In this document: positions 22,801 to 37,800 of the stretch, in pieces
How the letters are laid out: every line of letters starts with the position of its first letter
Position numbering within the stretch: position 1 is the stretch's first letter
NCBI RefSeq assembly: GCF_037975245.1
Contig: NC_092561.1
Coordinates: 13,701,001-13,761,000, forward strand
Origin: Apostichopus japonicus
Lineage: Eukaryota; Echinodermata; Holothuroidea; Aspidochirotida; Stichopodidae
Direction: 5' to 3'
DNA: 60,000 nucleotides
Made by a program: the position numbers and the translations under genes
Notes under the pieces: generated by a model
What the model saw: the letters and a program-made list of their open reading frames with translations, nothing else
Told to the model about the DNA's origin: nothing
Databases searched by the model: none

Positions 22801-25800
22801 TCATCCCAATGCATCACAACCTAAAAGGATCAACAATACACATTAAGAGTGATATGTCCGTAGATGTTTATAAAAGCATTCTGGTACACTGACTGTATTT
22901 CCCATATCAAATTCTATAATTCATTCTGGTGTAGTAAAAGCTGCAAGAGAGGCGATTAGGCAATTTGCTGGGTTTTATGGGGTTTTTTTTCTGTTGAAGT
23001 TTGTGTCACTAGTTTTACAGACCAGGCAAACAATATTTAACAATTTTGTTGAAGAAAACTCTAATCAACATTTCCATTATTCTATAGGAAAGAGATCTTC
23101 AAATAGCTACAGGATCTGAAAGCCCTGTAAATTGCTCTCCAAAAGCCTCCCTCCTCAATTAGCTTATTGATGACTACTTCATCATAGTATGAACAAGTGA
23201 GTACAGGAATAATAGCTTCAGTTATCTAGTGCAAAGATCCACTTCATCCATGAAAGCCTAGCAATCAAACGGTTTTCAGCACCAGTACTCTCAGACACAG
23301 ACCTTAATTTATGGATTGGCTATTGTTTCACAATTTCACAGGTTAATATGCTAAAGATCAGGTTATTAATAAGACTCCGTATTGACTACAAAATCTTCAT
23401 TCTAGCTTTTCGTACCATTAAAACTGGTACCCCAACCAACCTTAATTTTCTGAATGCTGTACCACGTTTATGGAACTCCCTCTTGGTTGACCATAGGTCT
23501 TTTAGATTCTAGTTTTCAAGTCAAGCGCTGTCTTAAAACTATTCTTTTCTCTCAACTCTATCAGTTTTTGCACCTTGAGTACTGATAAAGCGCATTGAAC
23601 AACTTTTGTTGCAGTCTGAGCTATATAAGACTAGTTATAATTATTATTATTATTATTAACTGAACAGGTGAACGAGGTCATTAAATTCAATGGAAATAGT
23701 CAACACCTACCTAGCCCCAACTCCTCCCGCATCCCCTCCCAACAACACATCCAAACAATGCAGAGCTTCACCTTACCTGAGGTCTTATTTTTCCTAAAAT
23801 ATCTAAATTGGGTGAACCCAGTGAATCTCTAAGGACTTGGGGCTCGGGTTTCACTTTGGTGACCTTTGACCTCTGTAAACCATTGTGATAATCTGGTAAG
23901 TTGTTGTATGTAGATTTGGATTTCTTCATTACAGCTTGGCTCTCTACAAAGGAAAAAGAAATGATGCTTTCATTATCATATCGTTTTTCAAACAGAATCA
24001 TATATTTATCAAATTTTAAAGGATGCAATATCTACAATAAATCAAAGGATAAAAAATTTAAGGACAAATGTATAGCCCAGTGTGTGTTTCTACAGTGTTA
24101 CTCTGGTACTGTTAGAACTTATCAATGACCCAGAAGATACCCATCCCTCTGAATCATTGCTCAGAATACATGAAGGTTGGCTTTGACTATGGACCTTGGC
24201 AAGCCATGAAAACTGTAGATAAACTTTCCGACATCTTGAAAAATTCTGAAACCCGCCGAATATTTTCGGGACCCACTTTTTGGATCACACCACATAGTTT
24301 GTGGACCTTTATTAATTGAAAAAAATCTAGCAAAACACACAGGAAAGACACAAAGTATTTAATGGTAATATACTAAGAATGTTCAAAGAGAATTAATATT
24401 CTTTACGGTCAGACTTAATGCAGAAAGCTGTGTACTAATCAGAGAACAAGTAAGTGCAGAAAGAGAAACTACAATGTCATACTTTGTTTATCATATAAAC
24501 CTAAATGGATCCTACAGGGATATGTTTTTCTTTATCATATAAACCGACAAGGATCCCAACAACCTTTCTCTAACCTTCAGGAATAGTTTCATGATTTTCT
24601 TAAGTGCACAGCTTGTTCCCTGTTACATACAAAGAAAGTGTAATCTTTCTCATGAAAGGAATAATTTCGAAAAGTAACAAACTGTTTCAGCCACGTTTTA
24701 TGTTGTTATTGGTTTACTCTCACCTCTGAAGGTGACATCAATTCATGTGTTCCAAAGAAATTTATGGAAGTGAATATTGTGGTATACTTTCTGGTGGTTA
24801 TATATATATATATATATAAGTAATCCATGGTTTGTAAACCCGCTATGACATACATTGTCAGCGGAAGATTGATAATCAGGAAGAAAGGTTTCTCCAACTA
24901 ACAAACCATTCTGATGCATTGAAGAGAAATTCTGATTGTTGCCAGTCTTCTTATCTTACCTAAAAGAAACGAAATTCTCTCATCTCGAGTGAAAAAGTCT
25001 AAAAGTTCTCCTTGATGTACGAGTCCATCTTTTCCGGTCTTTAAGGCTTTCCAAAGGTTTTGAAGCTCTGTAGGGTGTAGTACAAAGCCCAACCTACGAA
25101 TGATAAAACACAGTTCATATCAAAGAACAGTTTACAGTCAAGATTTCATATCACATTTTGGTTATCTATTTTTTCAGGTATGTTTTTTTTTTTATCTCTT
25201 TTAAGCTGAAATGCAGTCCTCTTTACAGAAATCATTAACAAAGGCAAGTTCAATCAGTTTCTTGTAATATTATCGTAATGTTCTTATGGCCATCAAACAC
25301 CACATGGCATTATTTTACTTTAATTTGTTAACACTGGTTTTTTTCTTTCTGTGTGTTTTTTTGGTGATTGTCAATTTTAAAGTTGGAGATTGGTCCCTTT
25401 ATATATATGCAATAACTAAAAGTGGTAAGGTCACAGACTCAGAATTATCCAATATCTGTTCTAACATAACACATAAGTAGCTAGGGAAAGAGATCATAGT
25501 ATCGCAGAGCATCTTTGTGTTTTCCTACAGTTAATACAATGATTGATTACTTATGTACAAACATCATTTAAAACTCAAATGTGTCATATTTAGATATCTT
25601 GAATTTGTCCCTATTCAATTCTGTACCCTGCCTAATGAAACCAGTCTCCTAGAAGATAAACTTTATCCCCATTTCTATGCGTGTCACCATGTCACTCAAA
25701 CATAAAGTTCTCACTTAAGTACAATGGCCTTTAGACAGAGTTGGGCACAGTACTTTTTTATAGACTGTACTTTCATGTGACAGTCAATGCACTATTGACT

Positions 25801-28800
25801 GACAGTATATAAGCAGTACATAAGCAATAGGAATATCCTGTTTCTATTTGGGTAATGGTTTATCTGAATTGTTTTTACTGTCAGTATGGGTGCTTTGAAG
25901 CATGATATGAGAGGAAAATAGGATTAGAAAATTGTCCCAGATGGCTGGCCATCAAGACACCCTATTTGCATATTCATGGTTAGATCAGGTGTTTATAAAA
26001 GCTGCTGTAGTATAGATATCAAGTGAATAATGAGAATGAAGTCAGTATAAAAAATTTTGACGAAATAAAGAGGGACTACTATGAAAAAATTATTTATCTT
26101 ACGCCTGAAGCCAATAATGAAGTTGAGTCCTTGACAGTCGACCGGTCTTTTTAGCGTCCAGTCTCTCGAAGGCTTCCTTGGCTGCTAACCGGTTGTAGCG
26201 TAGCTGATCTTGCACCAAACTTGCAATCTGGGGAGTAAGGCAAAGTAAATTACACTAAACACAGGGTAGGCTTGCAGCATAAACTTGAACCATATAACAA
26301 TAAAACCAATAAATTATAAAAGGAACCGTTCAAATGTGACTGACTAACAGGAACCATTGTCGCCCAGTGGTCTTTGGGAGTGTGCACTAGATGTCAGCTA
26401 CACTGAAAATCAGAATTTTCAGTTTTATTTCTTAACTTTTCTGCCCTCAGTTTTTAAAAAAAAAAGGAATTAATTTGTTCAACTTACAAATTTAAAAAGG
26501 GAGAAGTGGTAGTAAACCTCAGACTATTTTTTCTATCCATTTTCAGATCTGATGTTTAGTTACGATGATAGAATTAAATGTGATTATTATGTGTTACCGA
26601 AATGTAATACCTAGAAACCTCACTTACACTGACTATACAAGCAGCATCACCAACAATCCTAAGTATTAACTTGACATTATTTCTTTCTGACGTTCTTGTC
26701 AAAGAGAGGAGAGATATAATTCAGGTGGTTGTATAATATACTGACAGCCAGAGAGGAGAGATATGATTCAGGTGGTTGTATAATATACTGACAGCCAGAG
26801 AGGAGAGATATTATTCAGGTGGTTGTATAATGACAGCCAGAGAGGAGAGATATGATTCAGGTGGTTGTATAATATACTGACAGCCAGAGAGGAGAGATAT
26901 GATTCAGGTGGTTGTATAATATACTGACAGCCAGAGAGGAGAGATATAATTCAGGTGGTTGTATAATGACAGCCAGAGAGGAGAGATATGATTCAGGTGG
27001 TTGTATAATATACTGACAGACAGAGAGGAGAGATATGATTCATGTGGTTGTATAATGACAGCCAGAGAGGAGAGATATGATTCAGGTGGTTGTATAATAT
27101 ACTGACAGCCAGAGAGGAGAGATATGATTCAGGTGGTTGTATAATATACTGACAGCCAGAGAGGAGAGATATAATTCAGGTGGTTGTATAATGACAGCCA
27201 GAGAGGAGAGATATGATTCAGGTGGTTGTATAATATACTGACAGACAGAGAGGAGAGATATAATTCAGGTGGTTGTATAATATACTGACAGCCAGAGAGG
27301 AGAGATATGATTCAGGTGGTTGTATAATATACTGACAGCCAGAGAGGAGAGATATAATTCAGGTGGTTGTATAATGACAGCCAGAGAGGAGAGATATGAT
27401 TCAGGTGGTTGTATAATATACTGACAGACAGAGAGGAGAGATATAGTTCAGGTGGTTGTATAATATACTGACAGCCAGAGAGGAGAGATATGATTCAGGT
27501 GGTTGTATAATATACTGACAGCCAGAGAGGAGAGATATGATTCAGGTGGTTGTATAATATACTGACAGCCAGAGAGGAGAGATATGATTCAGGTGGTTGT
27601 ATAATATACTGACAGCCAGAGAGGAGAGATATGATTCAGGTGGTTGTATAATATACTGACAGCCAGAGAGGAGAGATATTATTCAGGTGGTTGTATAATG
27701 ACAGCCAGAGAGGAGAGATATGATTCAGGTGGTTGTATAATATACTGACAGCCAGAGAGGAGAGATATGATTCAGGTGGTTGTATAATATACTGACAGCC
27801 AGAGAGGAGAGATATGATTCAGGTGGTTGTATAATGACAGCCAGAGAGGAGAGATATGATTCAGGTGGTTGTATAATGACAGCCAGAGAAATAGTATCCT
27901 ACCTGATGAACAGACTTGAATCTGCCTTCCATTACATCTTGTTTTCGTTCCAAGATGCTGTCAGGCCGTCCAGTTACATGATCAAACAGTCTTTGGGACG
28001 TAGAGGGTATCACCGGAGATTGTGATTTTTGTGGTGGTGGTGGTGGGGATGGTGGCGTAGGAGAGATTCTATCACCTTCAGATTGAGGTCTTTGGTTGTT
28101 ATATAAATTAGTTGGAAGATATCTGAAAAAGCAAGGACCAGTATGAAAATGGTATGAATTATTATATTTTACAACCACAACATGAGATTCAACAACTCTC
28201 TTTTAGTATTCCTCAAAAATGTTAGTATTCCACTCCAAGGAAATATTGATCCAAGTATTGCAGGATTGTAAAATGGTCAAACTGCCATACGGGTTAAAGA
28301 TGTATGGCAATTTTTTTTTTACACAGGATCACCACAAATGTTATCTCTTTGTCTTATACATCCCCTTACGTAGCCCTGCCTATTAACAACATTTTCAACT
28401 GAGAGCTATAACTAACAACGAGATAAGTTGAAACACAGATAATCCAGCATTGTAATTTCAGTAAATTTACTTGCTTTACCGAGCCAAGCTGTTCATGCGC
28501 ATGAAACTGTTGGCCATATAAGTATGTCATGTTTGCCATGTTGACCTATGAGGGTATGGCGGGCCATCAGTCTCAAATCATGGGAGATCGACTTATACCG
28601 ATTTAAATCGACATATACCAGTTTCCCTCGACATATCATCGATTTATTTTACTTATCATCGATTTAAATCGACATATACCAGTTTACTTCGACATATCAT
28701 CGATTTAAATCGACATATACCAGTTTCATTCTACATATCATCGATTTATTTTACTTATCATCGATTTAAATCGATGATAAGTAAAATAAATCGATGATAT

Positions 28801-31800
28801 GTCGAAGTAAACTGGTATATGTCGATTTAAATCGATGATATGTCGAAGTAAACTGGTATATGTCGATTTAAATCGATGATATGTAGAATGTAACTGGTAT
28901 ATGTCGATTTAAATCGATGATATGTAAAATAAATCGATGATATGTCGAGGGAAACTGGTATATGTCGATTTAAATCGATGATATGTAGAATGAAACTAGT
29001 ATATGTCAATTTAAATCGACATATCATCGATTTATTCTACATATCATCGATTTATTTTACTTATCATCGATTTAAATCGATGATAAGTAAAATAAATCGA
29101 TGATATGTCCATTTAAATCGACATCTACCAGTTTAAATCGATGATATGTCGAATTAAATCGGTAGAAGTCAATTTCCGTGGACTTATACCAGTTTCTAGC
29201 GTCTCAAATTGACATATACCTATTTAAATCGACATATCATCGATTTAGCTCATTAACATATTCCAAATCCCGATTTCGGTGATGATTGACATGTGGAGAT
29301 ACATCACGTGTAGTCACCTGACAAGGCGGGCGAGTAATTGAAAATAAACACGAGCACAGTGGAATGCATGATTTGAGCTTGATTACTGTAACTGTTAAAC
29401 CCCATGGGTATATACTTAGCTATTAAAAAGTAACCTTACAGTAGGCCTCACTGCAGAACAATATCATCTTTGTTTATGGTGTAACTGGAGTAGGTAATTG
29501 CATCTGTGTACGTACTGTGGGCCTATTCAGTTGCATGTGTATTCCTATATTATAGCGCCACGTGTTCGAGTATAGACCAGCCCAGTTTGCATTGAGATAA
29601 TTGCACGTCATTGACATATCAGTTATTTCAGCCTTATTGTTAAACCGAAATCTTTTTGCAAGTAATTGTTCATAATTACCATTGACATATAACCATGATG
29701 AACACCCTTGCTAGCTTCGTAATTTTGGAACTATTAAATTACTCGCCCGCCTTGTCAGGTGACTACACGTGATGTATCTCCACATGTCAATCATCACCGA
29801 AATCGGGATTTGGAATATGTTAATGAGCTAAATCGATGATATGTCGATTTAAAACGGTATATGTCGATTTGAGACGCTAGAAACTGGTATAAGTCCACGG
29901 AAATTGGCTTCTACCGATTTAATTCGACATATCATCGATTTAAACTGGTAGATGTCGATTTAAATGGACATATCATCGATTTATTTTACATATCATCGAT
30001 TTAAATCGATGATAAGTAAAATAAATCGATGATACGTAGAATAAATCGATGATATGTCGATTTAAATTGACATATACCAGTTTCATTCTACATATCTATG
30101 GCGGGCCATCAGTCTCAAATCATGGGAGATCGACTTATACCGATTTAAATCGACATATACCAGTTTCCCTCGACATATCATCGATTTATTTTACTTATCA
30201 TCGATTTAAATCGACATATACCAGTTTACTTCGACATATCATCGATTTATTTTACATATCATCGATTTAAATCGACATATACCAGTTTCATTCTACATAT
30301 CATCGATTTAAATCGACATATACCAGTTTCATTCTACATATCATCGATTTATTTTACTTATCATCGATTTAAATCGATGATAAGTAAAATAAATCGATGA
30401 TATGTCGAAGTAAACTGGTATATGTCGATTTAAATCGATGATATGTAGAATGAAACTGGTATATGTCGATTTAAATCGATGATATGTCGAAGTAAACTGG
30501 TATATGTCGATTTAAATCGATGATAAGTAAAATAAATCGATGATATGTCGAGGGAAACTGGTATATGTCGATTTAAATCGGTATAAGTCGATCTCCCATG
30601 ATTTGAGACTGATGGCCCGCCATATGAGGGTTGTGACTCACAGGGTGACAGGAGTGACGTTCAACAAATCTATAGTACTTTTGTGAATAGTATACTGTAC
30701 CTCTTCTTGTTGAAAATTGCAAGGAATCCTGGATAAGGCACAAGCCCATCTTCTGTGGTTCCAACATCATAGAGTAACTCTTGGAATTGTTTATCTGTAA
30801 CTCTCATGTTAAAGGCGTTGTTGATGCTCTCTCGGAATTGAAACTGAGTGATGAGGTGGAGGGAATGCGGATCTAAAGATCTGACGAGGAAAACAATCAT
30901 TTTCTGAATCGATAAGAACCTTGCTTTTTCAGTAAAGTGATCTCTCTGCTATTTCATAACAAACATGTTATGGTCAAAGGGAAACTGATTCAAACCCACA
31001 TATTTAATGGTTGTTAACATCAAATTCAGACTGCAATGTAACTACCCCTCCCCCCCCCCAACCAAAAATATCTATACATCACCTTCGATCTCTTTGGTAG
31101 GCCAATGATCCATCCAAAGGGGCGTTTCATTTAACCAAACCTACACATGGTAATTATTGGTCATACTAATTTGCGACAACCTAATCTGCTGTTTGGACAG
31201 CCAAACAGAAAGACCTGGTTGTCTGAGGGTCAACCAGAAGACATCCTTTTAACTTTGCCCTCGATAAACAAATGCAAGATGGTTTCACGACAGTATTTTA
31301 TGCAAGATGTGTTTTGAAGCATTTCATGCCATAAACCTATAAGTGCTTTACAAGACACTGAATAATAAGTTATTCCCTGACTGTGAAGGGGGCCATCTAT
31401 GGGAAGAAAATATCACATTTTAGACATGATGTATTCTGAGGCATATTTAGACTATAGATGTGGTCTATCATTAGGTCTACATGCAAGGATAGGTTAATAA
31501 CTATTTTTAAATATTTGAAAATCAGGGTGGTACAGCACCACACACCTGGATTTGCACCTGCATGATAACAGATTGAAAGGAAAACGAAATGTATATATTT
31601 TTCTTAAAGCAATAAGTTGCATTAACTTCTGACACAAAACGATTACTATTACACAATTCCAAGGAATACATAAACAGAGAACAACTTTACCTTTTGTTGA
31701 GCATATCTAGTTACTAATTTGCTTTCACTTGGCACTTAAATGAAAAGGATCAATTGTTGCTCTCATCACAAATAAATAGACAATGATTATTTAGTAAATT

Positions 31801-34800
31801 TGAATCAATAATACACAACACAAAATAGATGTTACTTAATATTGATCGGTTCTCTTTTGGGACGGTCCTCATATGCATTATAAAGACAAAAATACCATGG
31901 TGGGATAATTAAAAAGATTCGCATTACATTCCCATTACAACTTTGAGTGGCATCTTGTGCATAAAAGAATATGTGCTCCTTGTGTTTAGATACTGTAAGT
32001 ACAGACTATATAGGTCAGCTTAAGCCTTTCTAATATCACCTATTTAAAGGGTGTGAAGACTTGCGCAAAAAGAAATGTCTAATGCCGGTAATCTGACCTA
32101 GTTTCGAATGAGGTGTTACAGAAGCGTTAGACACCACCATCGATCCCAGAAAATACACAAACAGCTTGCAACCTTCGGTAATTTGACACTAGTGTACAGT
32201 CAGTACATACAGCTGCGGTCAGAACCCACATCTTGTAGCAACAAGCAGAAAAACTTCACTTGCAAGCAACGGAAAGTTAACTTTTTCAGAGCGCGGCACA
32301 CGGTTTGGGGCGAGTCTTCAATGCCTTTAAGGTCAACTAAACACTGCTGCACACATGCAAGAACAAATGACTCAAGATGATTCATATAGTCTCTATACCA
32401 GTAGTAAGTTTTGTTCACAACAGATGATTCCACAAAATTTTCTGGGTGAGCAACATCAAATACAAATATACTTCTATTTATTTCAAATGTTCAAATGTCA
32501 ATGAGTTTACTATGACTGCATGGATGGATGTGAATCATCAGATTAGACAAACACATTTTCTTTCAAATGATGGAAGATATTTACAAGAAAAAAATGTAAA
32601 ATGCTGTGAAATGGATTCAAAACAAAACGTAAAATATGTAATCAGATTGAAATCAATCAGTTTTCTGACTTACTGGAAGGTACCAAGTAGTTTCAGAAAG
32701 TCTTTGTGTAACATTTCAACTAGTTTGGCTTCTGCGTCTTCAGCGGAAAGATTACCTGCAGGTGTTCTTAACCTATTGCTGAAACTTCAAGAAAAAAAAA
32801 AAAAAAGCACACAAAAGTAATATTATTGAACAGACACATATTCTTTTCTTGCTATTTCTTCCCTTTAAAATAAAAATAAAAGCGTGAAAAAGATTTTTTC
32901 ATTGGCTAAAGCACCACATGAACCAGTGACATGACACTTACAGGTCATTTGATCTTCTACCGACTGAACTATCCAGCCTTTAATCAGCCGTGGCGACTCC
33001 TACATAGCTATTGCTTTGTGACTGGATGTAGGTACGAAGCCATTACCTTGCATATTGTGTAAATCATACCCAACAAGTATCAAAACCGAAACATTTCATA
33101 GCATTCACATCAAAACCAGTTTAAATGAATGACTGAACTAGACAAACCAACTACAACACAACAACCAAGCTGCTTGAATAAATGCTTCATTTCATAGCAT
33201 TCACGTGGAATTCGGTTTAAATTAGTGAGTGACCAAGACAAACCAACTACTGTTACCCACACAACAACTAAGCTGCTTGAATTAATGCTCATTTCATAGC
33301 ATTCACGTGGAATCCGGTTTAAAGGAATGACTGAACTAGACAAACCAACAATTCTTATCCACACAACAAACAAGCTGCTTGAATTAATGCTTCATTTCTA
33401 GGAATGAGATATCTGTTGTGAAAATGAATGCAAAAACTAATGACATTAACATTTGTGTAGACTAACACATTGAAATTTTCATAGCTAACATACTGTTCCA
33501 TTTACCAATGTCTGGGATCCATTATAACCCTGTAAGCCATCCTGTGTGGTGATCTAATCATGAACTTGCAAATGAAATCCTCAAAGTCAAATTACTGATC
33601 CACTAACCAATGTTTGGGATCTATTATAACAATGTAAGCCATCCCATGTGGTTATCTAATAATGAACTTGAAATTAAATCCACATAGTCAAATTACTGAT
33701 CCACTAACCAATGTTTGGGATCTATTATAACAATGTAAGCCATCCCATATGGTGATCTAATCATGAACTTGCAAATGAAATCCACAAAGTCAAATTACTG
33801 ATCCACTAACCAATGTTTGGGATCTATTATAACCATGTAAGCCATCCCATGTGGTGATCTAATCATGAACTTGCAAATGAAATCCTAACAGTCAAATTAC
33901 TGATCCACTAACCAATGTCTAGGATCCATTATAACCCTGTAAGCAATCCCCTGTGGTGATCAAAATCATGAACTTGCAAATGAAATCCTCGCAGTTAAAT
34001 TACTGATCCACTTACCAATGACTGGGATCCATTATGACCCTGTGAGCAATCCCCTGTGGTGATCGGATCATGTACTTGTACAGAAAATCCTTATAGCTAA
34101 CATACTGATCCTTTCTTCGCAAATTGCATCTGCAACATGAACAAATATGACAATTAAATAGTGGGGTAAAAAAGACACCAATCTTATGGAAATAAACCTT
34201 TCTAGTAAACATTTGCTGATATTTTTACTACACTAGCTACAGACGTCTTCATCAAGCAGGGGTAATTGTTTGGCCATTGGATTTTTAACATTTATTCAGT
34301 TGTTGTTTTGTATTTGCCCATACGAAAAGCTTGCCGAAACTTTTCAAAACATTTGGAATGATCCCTTTCTGCCTTGTTTTATTTATAAAACTAGACTTTT
34401 GCCAAAGGTTAAGCTAACCCTCTCAGCCCTATGAACTTTAAATTTCATTTTTTTTTTAAATTGATGGCGAACATTATATTTCGTTGGCCAGTCAAAGAAG
34501 GATTGGTGCGGTTAGTAACTTTATACATGTTTTTCAAGGTTTGAGGTTTATATTTAAGCTGAATGTGGTGACTCTACCAGTACTTTTTTTTTTGGAAAAC
34601 TTGTTTTTTAGGGTTTCACTTTACTTTCCCTGAATTCTGTGGTTATGTGATATTTGAAATTCATAATCTTTTCAAATTCATTGTTTCATATAGACAGTTA
34701 AGTCTTTCACCCAAACTTTTGTCTGTTGCACTATTGAAATTTAACTTGACTTAAACTTGTTGAAACTAAAGACAAAGGTTTACAATTGAACTTGCTATTA

Positions 34801-37800
34801 GAACGTCTGGGTACCGAAGCTTTAAAGTGCCATCTACATAAGAAAAACTTTGCCCCATTAGTTGACATTTTCCAGTAAATTGTTAAGATAACAAGATAAT
34901 ATCGTATGGTATCACGTCAACTCAATATTTTTCTGAAACATTTCAACATCAGTTGGAATGAAGTGAACAATTTAAGCACAAACTGATGTCACATTAGAAT
35001 AGTATAATTTAGTTAATTTGTATTTGTATGACAGAAGAAGTCAATCTGTCAGCTGTTTATTTTAGAAAGTTTTTTTTTAGTAACTTTTCCTTTAGTCAAT
35101 CCTGGTTGTTGTTGTTGTTGTTGGAGAGTAGTATCCAGGGATGTAGGACAATTTACATAAACCTAATCCCTCTATTCACTACAAAAATACAAGGTACTGT
35201 AGCATAATTGAGTATGTATACAAAAGAAACATCACCAGGTCAGGGCATAGTTAATATAATACAAAGGTACAGGGTAGCATAGCATAGCTAGTGCACACAA
35301 AAGAAACCTACCAGGGCAGGACATAGTCAAGATGACAATGTGTTGTATTGCCAAGTTATGCAAATTGATGCACTAGTAATTATGTGTGACATCACATCCA
35401 GCCAGTGAAGTGAGTGTTGGATAAGATTTTTATTCACTCTCCAAATTACCATCATCGGATTGAGTCCTGCTATATCTCTTAGCTGAAAAAGACGGAGCTA
35501 CAGCATTGTGATTTTCATATCATGGGGCACAGGATCCTATATATAGGATACCTGTATTGAAGCCTGGGCTGGCATACTTTAATTAATGTCTGGCATTTAA
35601 CTGTGAAAGCTTGAAACACAATTTTTCCCTGGAGATTCCAGTATCACACAATATTTAGTGTTCTGGATAGGGCAGCTTGTCGGCAGAGTTGGGATGGAAG
35701 TACATCACCTGACCGGATAAAATATAGCTGTATTGCAGAGCTCGTCTGACAGTTTAAGAACTGGCACCATTGTAAGTAGAAACTTGTTATATTAATCTGT
35801 TCTGTATATGTAATATTTGGGATGCAACCACTTTAAAGTTTGTATACTTTTGGAGGTGCACAAAAGTCAGTTTAATTTTGTGTAGTAATTTTTCATTATG
35901 TTGGATAGTAAAAGTCACGCCTTAATTGACTTTCCTTAAGAAAGTGGATGTTTGCTATGATTGTAATAGTGATGGTGACTTTTATAGCACTACAAATTAA
36001 TTCAAGCGATTTTGGCAGAGAGGGGTTATATATTTAGTGTTCTGGATAGGGCAGCTTGTCGGCAGAGTTGGGATGGAAGTACATCACCTGACCGGATAAA
36101 ATATAGCTGTATTGCAGAGCTCGTCTGACAGTTTAAGAACTGGCACCATTTGCCACTCTCCTCACATTGGGTCGAAGACCAGAAGCTTTTGAGGATAGTT
36201 TTTTCACCGAATATAACACCTACCACAACCTGATATCAGCAACCACGTGTCAACAAGTATTGTCAACATCTTTAGGCAATATTCGTCATAGTGACAACTC
36301 AGAATTCATTTTTTTTTTAGATAAATGTTAAATCAGAATTTCATTATGTAAAGGGGGGAAAGCTCTTCAGACAAGAAGAGGTAATCTCATTCTTTTATAG
36401 AGAAAAGAATATCCAATTAATATATATTAAGACTAAATTTAGACGTGCCAGTTTGCTCTCTCGCAATTGAAAAAGATCCAGGGGTAGCAGAACTTTGGAA
36501 AGTCTTAAACTTTTCAGCAGTTAAGCTAAATCTAGCATATGTCATCCTCTGGTAAAGATTGCGCCAAAACAATCCGTTATCTCTAAGTATTCAGTAGTCA
36601 CATGTGTTCTTAAGCAGTATTACAGAACGTTGTAACCTTTATTTTCCATGTTCCTTTTTTTTTTATTTTAAGGAGAAAGTTCCTCCTCAATAAATACATA
36701 TTCACTTAAGAAGTTGAATTTATAAAACTTGTTCTGTATCATTAGTTGGTTGGAGTATTTCTTTTTTACATTGCATATTGATTTTGGATAGCCGCTAGGC
36801 GAATGTGTCGCATTGCCACTTGCATTCTTTTTGTGGGTGATAACTGACCACATCACTGTCAAAGGCTTATTTCAGATCATATAATATTGGAATTTATTTC
36901 ATTGCATACTTTTACAATCAGATTTGATCATTGCTATAACTTTTACAATCAGATTTGATCATTGCTATAACTTTTACAATCAGATTTGATCATTGTTATA
37001 ACTTTTACAATCAGATTTGATCATTGCTATATCTTTTACAATCAGATTTGATCATTGCTATAACTTTTACAATCAGATATGATCATTGCTATAACTTTTA
37101 CAATCAGATATGATCATTGCTATAACTTTTACAATCAGATTTGATCATTGCTATAATTTTTACAATCAGATTTGATCATAGCTATAACTTTAACAATCAG
37201 ATTTGATCATTGCTATAACTTTTACAATCAGATTTGATCATTGCTATAACTTTTACAATCAGATTTGATCATTGCTATAACTTTTACAATCAGATTTGAT
37301 CATTGCTATAACTTTTACAATCAGATTTGATCATTGCTATAACTTTTACAATCAGATTTGATCATTGCTATAACTTTAACAATCAGATTTGATCATTGCT
37401 ATAACTTTTACAATCAGACTTGATCATTGCTATAACTTTTACAATCAGATTTAATCATTGTTATAACTTTTACAATCAGATTTGATCATTGCTATAACTT
37501 TTACAATCAGATATGATCATTGCTATAACTTTTACAATCAGATTTGATCATTGCTATAATTTTTACAATCAGATTTGATCATTGCTATAACTTTAACAAT
37601 CAGATTTGATCATTGCTATAACTTTAACAATCAGATTTGATCATTGCTATAACTTTTACAATCAGACTTGATCATTGCTATAACTTTTACAATCAGATTT
37701 AATCATTGTTATAACTTTTACAATCAGATTTGATCATTGCTATAACTTTTACAATCAGATATGATCATTGTTATAACTTTTACAACCAGATTTGATCATT

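Noticed and set aside
24125-24319. Plus-strand 64-codon frame in intron 15
   Set aside because: No domain, no promoter or splice context; typical chance frame.
28827-30270. Frames with repeated 'HIIDLNRHIP' text
   Set aside because: Translation of the foldback element's repeated words; no gene.
36026-36226. Minus-strand frame as an extra EFCAB6-like exon
   Set aside because: Exons 9 and 10 already join in perfect phase through an EF-hand pair, and this frame has no EF-hand pattern; it also overlaps a 121-bp duplication.
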